Program-made: the position numbers and the translations under genes | In this document: one piece after another, positions 48,077 to 57,018 of the stretch | How the letters are laid out: every line of letters begins with the position of its first letter | Numbering within the stretch: the first letter of the stretch is position 1 | NCBI GenBank assembly: GCA_947369085.1 | Contig: CANBJR010000008.1 | Span: forward strand, 1-64,000 | Source of the DNA: an uncultured Clostridia bacterium | Lineage (GTDB): Bacteria > Bacillota > Clostridia > Oscillospirales > Acutalibacteraceae | Reading direction: 5' to 3' | Length of the DNA: 64,000 nucleotides | Notes under the pieces: generated by a model | What the model was told of the DNA's origin: nothing | Database searches by the model: none | Seen by the model: the letters and a program-made list of their open reading frames with translations, nothing else

Positions 48077-51000
48077 TCAAAAACTGCTAATCAGACCTGC
48101 GATGTACTTCTGAATCAGAGTTACATCAACTATACTCACTATTCCGTCATTATTTACATCGGCAAGTCTATTCTGATAGTCGTTTAAGGATATCAAATTC
48201 GCAATGTCTTTTTGACCTTCGGTAGCGTCAATTACGCTTATAGTACCGTCCATATTGACATCACCCAACAAACAGATTTTTACATTCTGCGTAACATTGC
48301 TGCTTTCAACCGTTACGGTGTACTCCCGTGTAACATGGTTCTGCTTCATCACCTTCATGGTGTAGGTGCCGGGGAGAACGCCTGCGATGGAGTAGGTGGC
48401 GCTGTTGCCCTTGACAATGGCCTCATAGGCAGCCTCGGAGGCGCCGATCTTGATAAGCTGAATGGTCACATCGTCTGTATTATCGCCGAAGCTGGTGGCT
48501 GTGCCGGACACCGTCACGCCGGGAGACGGAGCGGGAGCATAACCGCAGTACTTGCACACGCCATTTTCCATCGTATGGTTTTCCTGGGTGCTGGCATCGC
48601 CAGCGGTGCAATACTTGGTGTGCTGGCTTTCATTAAGCTGTGCATAGGCGTAGGTATGCGTATGAGCCGCAGAAACATGGAAAGTGATATAGACAGTGCT
48701 TATCGCGGCTTGTGCACCGACTGTGTTTGTAACCCTCAGCACAACATAGTAGGTATCAACCCCACTCGGAATCGTGAACGATGCATGAGCGTCCGTACCC
48801 AAAGAGGTGAAATCACCCGAAGTTGCCTCCCACGGTTTTTTTGTAGTGCCCTTCCACTCATAGCTGATGGTGCCAAGCACCGGCGTCTTCTGAACATTGT
48901 TGTAACTGTCATAGTAAATGTCATGACCATTCATGTTAAAGCCCGTCGGGATCGTAGAGAATGTTGCAACGCCGTGGAAGGTATCGCCGGCGGTCACATC
49001 GTACTCAGCTTTCAGACCCAGCCAGCCGCTAGCCGGTACATCTTTATCTGGCCACAGTTTGGCAGGATCGGGCGCATCGCCATTGACGGCTGCCAGAGGG
49101 ATTGCCGGAGTGAGGGACGAATCAGCGACTTCTGTCACTGTAACCGTCATCTCATTGGTGTATTTGGTTGCACCATATTTGTCCGAAACCTTGCAGCGGT
49201 AGGTCTTTTCGCCAACATTGGTCGTGGGGGCGGCATAATCATAAGCTGTTTCACCGGAAATCGCTTTCCAAGCACCGCCATTCTTGACCTGCCACTGATA
49301 GTTCACACCATGTCCTACTGCCTTGACAAACAGACGTGCGGTCGCGTTCTGCTTTACGGTCAGATCGCCGGACTGATTTGCAATGGACAGATCGGGGGCG
49401 TTGACCGTTACGGTGAAGTGGTCGCTGGTGATGGTCACATTGCCGCGCGTGGCTTCGAACCAGCACTCATAGCTGCCTTTATCGGTAAATCTGAGGGGAG
49501 CGGAGAAACCGCCCGTCGAGGAGGCCGCAACCGCTGCGGATGCCTTGACCGTTTCCGTGCCGTCCTTTTTCGCAATCAGCTTATAGGAGATGGGCTTGCT
49601 GCTGTCGCCGCCCACTGCCTTGGCATTGAGCGTCAGCGCGCTATCCCCGATGGTATAGATCTGGTTAGTTTTATCAACGCTATCCCACTTGAGAGCAGAA
49701 ACAGCCGTTCCATACACAACAAGGGTCAGAGAGGAACCGTCCTCTGCAACAGTAGAGCTGCCAACAACAGCGTAATTCTCGTTGGGGTCATCGCAGAAAG
49801 GCACTGCGCTTGCAGAAGCCGCGAACTTATAGTTCTCTGCGGGCTTCAGTACGATTTTGCCATAGTATTTCGTTCCTGCAGCGAAGGTGCTTGCCGAGTT
49901 AGTGCAGCTATTGTCCGTATACCAGTTGATGCTGTCCACGGTATAGCCGCTGCCGACAGCCGTAGCGCTGGGAGCGGAAGTTCCGGGTGTCAGCGCCGCG
50001 CTCAGCCGAACGGGGGCACTGGAGATCTCCGTTACCACCGGCGCTTCGCTTACCACCAGCTTAACGATATGCTGGTTGCTTATGATGCCGACGGAGCTGC
50101 CGTTCTTATCCAGATTCAGCTGCAAATCATAGGAATAGACCTTGGGGTCTGCGCCCGCAGGAATGGTGATCGTATGCGAGGTTTTATCGGCAGCGATGGT
50201 ATCTGTCTGCTGTACTGCAGCAGAACCGGAGATATAATGCTCGCACTTGGTTCGATAGGTATAGCCCGCATTTACCAATTCACTCGCCAAAGGCTTCCAC
50301 TCGAACTTGATGGTATGCGCCGTGTCGTTGGTCAGATTCTCAACGGTGCCCTTCCAGTCCTTGGCGTAGTCGATGGGGTTGCCGTCCAGCGTGACGGACT
50401 CCATCACGCCCCATGCGTCGCGGATGACCTCGATGGGAGTGTTCGAGTTAAAATTCAGATAGTAACCCGTATCGTTGCTTCTCACAAGCGAGTTAATGTT
50501 CTCGGAGGTATAGAACTTTCCGTTTACCTTTATCGCACTGTTCGGGAAGCACTTCATGGCGTGAAGTATCACTCGATTTTTGGTAATCGAGCTGTCCCCA
50601 TGCGCTGCGGTAACATTATAAATGTCGAGTTTGGGATTCTTGTCGGGCGAGGTGAACACGCCGCTCTTGAGCAGCAGCTGCGGGACGGTTCCCACATCAG
50701 TGTTTTTGCTGTACTTGTTGTCAACATAAAAGCCGTCGTTGAAGTGCGCTCCGTCTATGACCATCTGCGTCGCAGTCCTCGACATATCTTCTACCACGAA
50801 CGGGGCGTTGAACTCGCCGCCGTTGAGGACAACGCGCGGCTCTGTATCCTGCGTTCCTCGCCAAAGATTATCCGTCCAGACAATGCCGTTGAAGGTACCG
50901 CCGTTGATCGTGAGATTAGAATAGAGCAGCTGCAGCGCCAGCGGCATTGCTTTAACCGGGAGGCTGAGGAGCGGCTTGCTCCTGTCCCAGTCGTATGCGC

Positions 51001-51604
51001 AGTTGATCGTGCCGCCGTTGATCGTGATCTGCGAGCGCTTGCCGTTCTCGGGCTTATTAAAATAGTCGTCGCCGATGCAGCCGCTGGCTCCATAGGTGTA
51101 CGTCATGTTAGGACTCAGCTTGGTCAGCGTGCCGCCGTTCATTGTGAATTTTGAAGGCTCGTCTTTCTTTTCGGAGCTCATCATGATGATGCTGTACGCT
51201 TTGTCGTCATTAGGAAAGGAAACCGCGAGCTCGCCGCCGCCCTTGCTGTCATACAGCGTGAATTCGCCGCGGCGAATGCAGAGCAGGTTTTCAAACCCCG
51301 CCCGCTTGCTTGCGTCGATCGTGATCTTATGGCCGTTCAGATCCAGTTTTTGGTTAGACATCACATAGATAGAATCATCATCAATGCCCACCGTGTAATT
51401 GATGTCTTCCATCAGCTTGAGATCTCTTGACTCGTACGAACGGAGCTGGGACTCAAACAATTTATAGCCCCTAATTTCAGCCTGTGTGTAAGATGTATCG
51501 TCCGCCGCGCTCGCCGTCACGCCGGTGATGGGCACCATTGTCAGCAGCATCATAAGCACCAGCAGGATGCTGACGATGCGACTTCGTGTGTTCGTTTTTG
51601 TCAT
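48077..51604 (-). CDS. Secreted large protein (beta-helix-like and Ig-like repeats, carboxypeptidase-regulatory-like) with C-terminal dockerin
   Basis: Signal peptide; DVNMDGTISVIDATEGQKDIANL...DVNNDGIVSIVDVTLIQKYIAGL. Confidence 0.88.
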   Translation of the reverse strand: MTKTNTRSRIVSILLVLMMLLTMVPITGVTASAADDTSYTQAEIRGYKLFESQLRSYESRDLKLMEDINYTVGIDDDSIYVMSNQKLDLNGHKITIDASKRAGFENLLCIRRGEFTLYDSKGGGELAVSFPNDDKAYSIIMMSSEKKDEPSKFTMNGGTLTKLSPNMTYTYGASGCIGDDYFNKPENGKRSQITINGGTINCAYDWDRSKPLLSLPVKAMPLALQLLYSNLTINGGTFNGIVWTDNLWRGTQDTEPRVVLNGGEFNAPFVVEDMSRTATQMVIDGAHFNDGFYVDNKYSKNTDVGTVPQLLLKSGVFTSPDKNPKLDIYNVTAAHGDSSITKNRVILHAMKCFPNSAIKVNGKFYTSENINSLVRSNDTGYYLNFNSNTPIEVIRDAWGVMESVTLDGNPIDYAKDWKGTVENLTNDTAHTIKFEWKPLASELVNAGYTYRTKCEHYISGSAAVQQTDTIAADKTSHTITIPAGADPKVYSYDLQLNLDKNGSSVGIISNQHIVKLVVSEAPVVTEISSAPVRLSAALTPGTSAPSATAVGSGYTVDSINWYTDNSCTNSASTFAAGTKYYGKIVLKPAENYKFAASASAVPFCDDPNENYAVVGSSTVAEDGSSLTLVVYGTAVSALKWDSVDKTNQIYTIGDSALTLNAKAVGGDSSKPISYKLIAKKDGTETVKASAAVAASSTGGFSAPLRFTDKGSYECWFEATRGNVTITSDHFTVTVNAPDLSIANQSGDLTVKQNATARLFVKAVGHGVNYQWQVKNGGAWKAISGETAYDYAAPTTNVGEKTYRCKVSDKYGATKYTNEMTVTVTEVADSSLTPAIPLAAVNGDAPDPAKLWPDKDVPASGWLGLKAEYDVTAGDTFHGVATFSTIPTGFNMNGHDIYYDSYNNVQKTPVLGTISYEWKGTTKKPWEATSGDFTSLGTDAHASFTIPSGVDTYYVVLRVTNTVGAQAAISTVYITFHVSAAHTHTYAYAQLNESQHTKYCTAGDASTQENHTMENGVCKYCGYAPAPSPGVTVSGTATSFGDNTDDVTIQLIKIGASEAAYEAIVKGNSATYSIAGVLPGTYTMKVMKQNHVTREYTVTVESSNVTQNVKICLLGDVNMDGTISVIDATEGQKDIANLISLNDYQNRLADVNNDGIVSIVDVTLIQKYIAGLISSF

Positions 51605-51770
51605 ATCATTTCCTCCTTGTTTCTTTCCGGCATTTTGCCGGGTGATTTGACCGTGTGTTTCGTTTTATCGGCTCTCCCGCACGGCAAAGAGAGCTTATGC
51701 CATTCTTCTTGCGTTCAGAGGATGGAGATGCGCTTAATGCATTCATAGCATTCCGTCACAGCCGTCCTAC

Positions 51771-52154
51771 TTACAAAGCATCGATAACCGCTGAAAGATA
51801 AGTGGACGAAACAGAGCCGTAAATGAAGTTATCGATCAGTCCGTCTTTTTTCGCACGACGAACCTTATCCGCCAGCTTTTTCTCGGTGTTTTCATCCACC
51901 ACGAAAACAATTTTGCAATCCGGGTTGACCTTTCTCAGTTCATCGCGGATCTTCATCCGTTCCTCAATTTTCCACGGCATATAAGCAGTAACCTCCATAA
52001 TGAGGATATTTGCTTCCGTATCCGCACACAAATCCAAGGTCTTATCCGGACTTTCACTTTTAAAGACTTCAAAATCCGAATCAAAATCCCGAAGTGCTGT
52101 TGCTATCGCATCGGCAAACAGAACATTTTGCATATCAACAACAACTCTCCGCAT
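51771..52154 (-). CDS. Receiver-like protein without output domain
   Basis: Receiver-like alternation (VVVDMQNVLFADAIATAL...ILIMEVTAY). Confidence 0.5.
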   Translation of the reverse strand: MRRVVVDMQNVLFADAIATALRDFDSDFEVFKSESPDKTLDLCADTEANILIMEVTAYMPWKIEERMKIRDELRKVNPDCKIVFVVDENTEKKLADKVRRAKKDGLIDNFIYGSVSSTYLSAVIDAL

Positions 52155-52281
52155 GATATTACCTCCTTGTTTATTACAAATATAAATGAGTGTAGAAGTC
52201 TATCTTTAACATCATTATACAAAGGCTTTAAAAATTCCACATCACCCATATGGGTGATATTTGAATATTTTTCATAAAAAA

Positions 52282-52310
52282 ACCCCCGACTTCAAATTGA
52301 AATTGGGGGT
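52282..52310 (-). terminator. Hairpin terminator ACCCCC...GGGGGT
   Basis: Inverted repeat downstream of the response regulator. Confidence 0.6.
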
Positions 52311-52323
52311 ATAGTACAAATAT

Positions 52324-52968
52324 TCAGTATGTTTCTTTGTCTTCAGGCAAGCTCGGTATAATAAATTTCTTATTCGTCACTGCAATAGCAAGCCTGGTTT
52401 TATTGGCATATCCGGTTTTTTGAAGGATATGTGAGATATGTGTTTTCACAGTATTAACGGAGCATTCAAGTTCCTTTGCAATTTCGCCGTACTCCAATCC
52501 GTCACAAACGAGCCGCAGCACTTCTATTTCCTTTGCCGTAAATTCGGCGCTGCTGGCATTACCTAATTGTACAACGGGTGATTTATCAGGAAAAATATGT
52601 TCTCCCGACATTGTACGGTCAATCACGTCAATCAGCGTTTCACGGCTTACATCCTTGTACCAGAAGCTGTCTGCTCCTGCGGCTTTGGCACGATCGAGAT
52701 AGCCTACCTCGACCATAGAGGTCACGATAATAATTTTTATGTTCGGAAACTGCTTTTTGATTTCTGCGGCGGCGTCAATTCCGTCCTTACTGCCTGTTGT
52801 GCATACATCCATCAGAACAAGGTCGATATGCTGTCGCTGACATTTTATAACGGCAAGCTCTGCACTGCTTATGCTTGCCGCAAGCTCATAGCTTGTGCTG
52901 TCAGAGATTATCCGCTCCATATTTTCACGAGGCATACGCTGATCCTCTACGATTAGCACCTGCTTCAT
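52324..52968 (-). CDS. LuxR-family (NarL-type) response regulator
   Basis: Receiver HIDLVLMDVCT and HTH LVCDGLEYGEIAKELECSVNTVKTHISHILQKTG. Confidence 0.93.
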   Translation of the reverse strand: MKQVLIVEDQRMPRENMERIISDSTSYELAASISSAELAVIKCQRQHIDLVLMDVCTTGSKDGIDAAAEIKKQFPNIKIIIVTSMVEVGYLDRAKAAGADSFWYKDVSRETLIDVIDRTMSGEHIFPDKSPVVQLGNASSAEFTAKEIEVLRLVCDGLEYGEIAKELECSVNTVKTHISHILQKTGYANKTRLAIAVTNKKFIIPSLPEDKETY

Positions 52969-54257
52969 TCTGTTTCCTCCTTTGATTTCGGTACGGTCAC
53001 TGTCAGTGCAAAGACAGGATTTGACTGTATATCCATAGTACCTCCCAGATTTGTAATATGATTGTAAAGATTCAGCAGTCCGCCTTTGGGCGTTACTTTA
53101 CTTTCGGGAGGTTTTCCGTTATTTGTGATGCGTATTGAATAGTAATTGTCATCTTTCTGTATATCAATCTTGAGAATTGTCGCATCGGCATGACGAACGC
53201 TGTTTGTAAGGCACTCACGCATTGCTATCAAAAACACCCTGCACTGCTCCTGCTGTTGCGGCAATTCTCCGTTAAGCTCCACTTTTACACCGATTGTATC
53301 GGCATCACGCATAAATTCTGCAAGCTCGCCACGTTCCAATGGATATTCATTATCATTTTTAATTGCGCTTACTGCTTTTTGAAACAGACTTACTACGTCA
53401 GCGGTTTCTTCCGTAGTCTGCTCCTGCTGTAAAATCTGACGCATTGCAATTATCCCTGCACTCATACGGTCGTGAAGTCCTGTTTTAGCCGCCAGTAATT
53501 CCTTTTCCTTTGTCATAGTTGAAACATTATCCGAAAGCACCTTTAAATCACGGGAAATCTTTTCGAGCTGTATGGTCTGCTCCTTTAGTTTCAGGTTCTT
53601 TTCATAAAGCTCTGTCACATCGGAAAATATGACCTCTGTATAGACAATGCCGTCAGAGGCAGTTATCTCTGTCTGAGAATAACGCCACGCCTTACCATTC
53701 GGGAAAAGATAAGTTTGTCTAATATCGGAGAGCTTGATAATACCGCTTTTTGTATCGCAGTCATCCAGAGCTTTCTGTAATTCGTCGAATGACTGCATAT
53801 CGCTTTGCGCTAAGCTACGGAACAGACGGTACATCTGCAAATTACACAGCTTAACCGCTCCGGAGGGCGAAAAATAGCATATTGCGCTTGGAAGCGTATC
53901 TATTGCCTGCTTGACAGAACTGCGGCTGAGATTTTTGCCTCTTTGACGATATTCGACCACAGCTTCACAAATCAGCAGTACACTTGATACTCCGACAATG
54001 CACCACAGCAGCCACATCGGCAATGGCAGCAGGATTCCGTACGGCTGTTTTATATTAATATTTCTGAACGCTTCTCCCAATATTGATATCAATGCGAACA
54101 GAATGAGGAAAAGACCGACATTCAAACATCTGTTACATTTACTTTGAAATCTGTAATTAGATACAATTAAATAAAATAAGTTTACGATTAGCAAAAAGAA
54201 AAGACAAACCATAAACAAGGATTGCTCTGCTGACGATGCCTGATAAAAGGTAGTCAC
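52965..54257 (-). CDS. Sensor histidine kinase
   Basis: LHDRMSAGI H-box, ECLTNSVRHADA N-box; ATGA overlaps on both sides. Confidence 0.9.
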   Translation of the reverse strand: MTTFYQASSAEQSLFMVCLFFLLIVNLFYLIVSNYRFQSKCNRCLNVGLFLILFALISILGEAFRNINIKQPYGILLPLPMWLLWCIVGVSSVLLICEAVVEYRQRGKNLSRSSVKQAIDTLPSAICYFSPSGAVKLCNLQMYRLFRSLAQSDMQSFDELQKALDDCDTKSGIIKLSDIRQTYLFPNGKAWRYSQTEITASDGIVYTEVIFSDVTELYEKNLKLKEQTIQLEKISRDLKVLSDNVSTMTKEKELLAAKTGLHDRMSAGIIAMRQILQQEQTTEETADVVSLFQKAVSAIKNDNEYPLERGELAEFMRDADTIGVKVELNGELPQQQEQCRVFLIAMRECLTNSVRHADATILKIDIQKDDNYYSIRITNNGKPPESKVTPKGGLLNLYNHITNLGGTMDIQSNPVFALTVTVPKSKEETE

Positions 54258-55897
54258 GACTGTTCACCTGCCTTTTTTGCTCGGAGCGTAAAACGCCATA
54301 CGCCGTCATCAAAACAACTGCTTTCTGCAAGCTCGAAAAAATCATCAAGCAGACTTTCGCACTCCACTTCCAGATGAAAGATGACAGAATCCTTAAGGCT
54401 GCGGGCTTTCAGCCAAACTGAACGCATATCATCTATGGCGGCTTCCGTCACTGATTCAAAAAAGTCATACACACGAATAGCGTCCGTTGTATCAATTTTT
54501 TTGTTACTCGGAATATCAATAGCGCACTCCACACCCATAAGCTCAAGATTTGCAAAGGATTCTTCAAGGCACAGTGACAGTTCCGCCGTATCGGTTGTTG
54601 CTGATTTCTCGCCGATAAACATTAAGTTGCCCCTGCGTTTTATGTATGCGCCTATTACTGCAATTTTTGCAAGAAGACTGCGGCGTTTTTCATAATTTGT
54701 TTCCGTATTGTACTGAGCAAAAAGACTGTCAAGCAAATCAATCTGGTGTGCAGTCTGATCCTGCAAAAGATCATACAGACGGTTTTTTTCCTGTAGGGTA
54801 TTTATTTTAAGCTTTGTACGATAGTTTTCCTGCTCAAGAAGATTGCTTTCTGCAATCGTCTCTTTATTTTCCTCAAGCTATTTGAGCAAAGCGGCTATAT
54901 CCGAAATATCCTCCAGCCAGAGAACGCGACCGCCTTCGATTGGATTGCTTTTAAGTACGGTATTTTTATCAATGCTGACAGCTCCGTTTTCTGCTGACCG
55001 CATAACATTTTCCGAAAGCTTTGGAGAATTGGCGGAATCATATTTGGTATGATAGTCAGTATCAGTAATCTGCGCCCTGAAAGTTCCTGCCTCAAACAGT
55101 GCCTCATATCCTGTATTGGTTTGAATCAAACCGCATTGAATGCAGCTTTCAAATATTGATGTAAACATAAGGCACTGTACCGCAGTAATATCTCCGCCGA
55201 TAATTTGCATCCATTCGGCACCGCTCGCATATATTAAGGCATACACAATACATATACAAAGCAAAATAAGGGGCAGATATTTTTTCCTTTGAGATAATCG
55301 GCATTTGATTATCATAATAGTAAATGAAGTCAGAGCACATATGATTTCCCATACAATTATAAGAAAGTACCCGAAAACATAGTCGTTATTCTTGTCTGAC
55401 CATACTTCTCCGGCAGGAAAAGCAAAAACGAGCTGATGGAAATCGTTTGTCACAACCAAAATAAGACAAAGCACGGTAGGAATATACAGCAACGATGTCC
55501 ATTTTGGCAGACGGTAATTTTCCGGCTTACCCAGTGACATTGAAACAAATACGGAAAAAAGCGGAATGAAAAGCATCGGAAAATAGTACCAATACCACAG
55601 CTGTCTTGACAAAACAGGGTCGGATACAAAATAATATTTCATTGACCTTATGACAAGCCAAAAAACATTTAGTAAAGCTATAGCAACCAGATTACGGCGC
55701 ACCTGTGCCTGAACAATCCGCTTACTGACGGAAATTCCCCACCAGATATACAGACCGATATAGATAAAAGTACGTAACAGTCCGAGAGTTATAGGATAAA
55801 TACCGTTATTTCCTAAAATGCGGAAAATGACAGCGCAAACAATCAATAACACAACAATTATTGCATTATTTTTATTCCTTTTAATGGATTTTGTCAT
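54254..55897 (-). pseudogene. Multi-TM sensor protein interrupted by a single in-frame TAG at 54878-54880
   Basis: ORFs 54878..55897 and 54254..54766 are in the same frame; the gap translates without other stops (LEENKETIAESNLLEQENYRTKLKINTLQEKNRLYDL). Confidence 0.8.
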
Positions 55898-55998
55898 ATA
55901 TCTCGCCCCTTTTCCTCATATAAAGGTATATCCATTTACTTGAAATTTTATATACATTAAATTGTATCATATATTCAGGCAATTTTCCATATCCAAGT

Positions 55999-56271
55999 TT
56001 AAACAATGTCTGTCCACGGTTTAAGTCTAAATAGCAATGAGCTTTTTCCACCTTTTTCACGGTAGCGTTGCTCGGTTTCAACTAGTCCGACTTTATTTAA
56101 ATCTCTAATAGCTCTTCTAACCGTAGCAGGCGACAGCTTTATGTCGCCTGCTATTGTTTTTACTGAAGGCCAGCACTCACCGCTTTTGTTTGCTCGGTCG
56201 TAAAGGTAGGTATAGACTGCTACGGCTCGGTGGGGCAAGTCCATTTGATAGAGAAAAGTTAATCTACTCAT
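55999..56271 (-). CDS. HTH-domain protein typical of ICE/plasmid modules
   Basis: YDRANKSGECWPSVKTIAGDIKLSPATVRRAIRDLNKVGLVETEQRYREKGGKSSLLFRL. Confidence 0.8.
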   Translation of the reverse strand: MSRLTFLYQMDLPHRAVAVYTYLYDRANKSGECWPSVKTIAGDIKLSPATVRRAIRDLNKVGLVETEQRYREKGGKSSLLFRLKPWTDIV

Positions 56272-57018
56272 TGCTGTTAACCTCCTGAGGTGGTCTTTCT
56301 GTTCTGATGACTACTTTTCTTTGCTTGTCTGCGTTCTGTTCAACATTTGAATTTTCGGGTTTTTCTGTTGGCTCGTCTTGCTGTTCAGAATCAATATCAT
56401 CTTCATTGTCGGTCCGTTCTGCATTCGGTGAGGTTTTAAGATTTTCATTTTTGTGATTTTTCTCATTGCTTGCTTCATCAAAATCGAAATCATTTACCGG
56501 CAGTTCAAGATATTGAGGACAGTATGCTTGAATTATGTTGTTGAACAACTCAGAACGATTGGCATAGTGAACTTCACGGTTGCCGTTTTCCATGACCTCA
56601 TACTTTTCCTCAAACTTAATACCCCACTTAAAGAACAATTTAAGTTTTATTTTCATAGGATAAAAGCCTGTTTTCATAACAACAAAAGTGCCTTTTGGAA
56701 GTGACTTCAACTCATCAGGTGTCATCAAAGGTCGTTCAATCATCTGCAAGGATTGTGACGGATCGTTCTTACTCCTGCTGACAGAGCCTGACATAACAGT
56801 TCTTGAGCCGAGGGCTTTTGATAGCACTTCTGCACTTGTACTGTTTGGAGCAAAGCCTCCGAAAATTGTGAGCTGTGTGTTGTCTATGATTACATCTGCT
56901 CCCTCTTTGCCATAATTCTTTTCAAGCTGTGCAAAGGATTGAATAATCGGCACTATCTGTAATCGTCTTGAACGAGATGCAGAAAACATCATTTCTGCCG
57001 AATCAATTTTCGGCAGAG
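56264..57018 (-). CDS. VirD4/TraG-like coupling protein, exon 2
   Basis: LPKIDSAEMMFSASRSRRLQIVPIIQSFAQLEKNYGKEGADVI. Confidence 0.92.

Noticed and set aside
48212-51154. 980-aa plus-strand ORF
   Set aside because: Antisense to the well-supported dockerin protein; explained by GC-rich codon bias, no signal or domains
54878-54880. General TAG recoding in this genome or phage
   Set aside because: Several ordinary genes end in TAG (e.g. TerL at 24932), so only this one amber is anomalous
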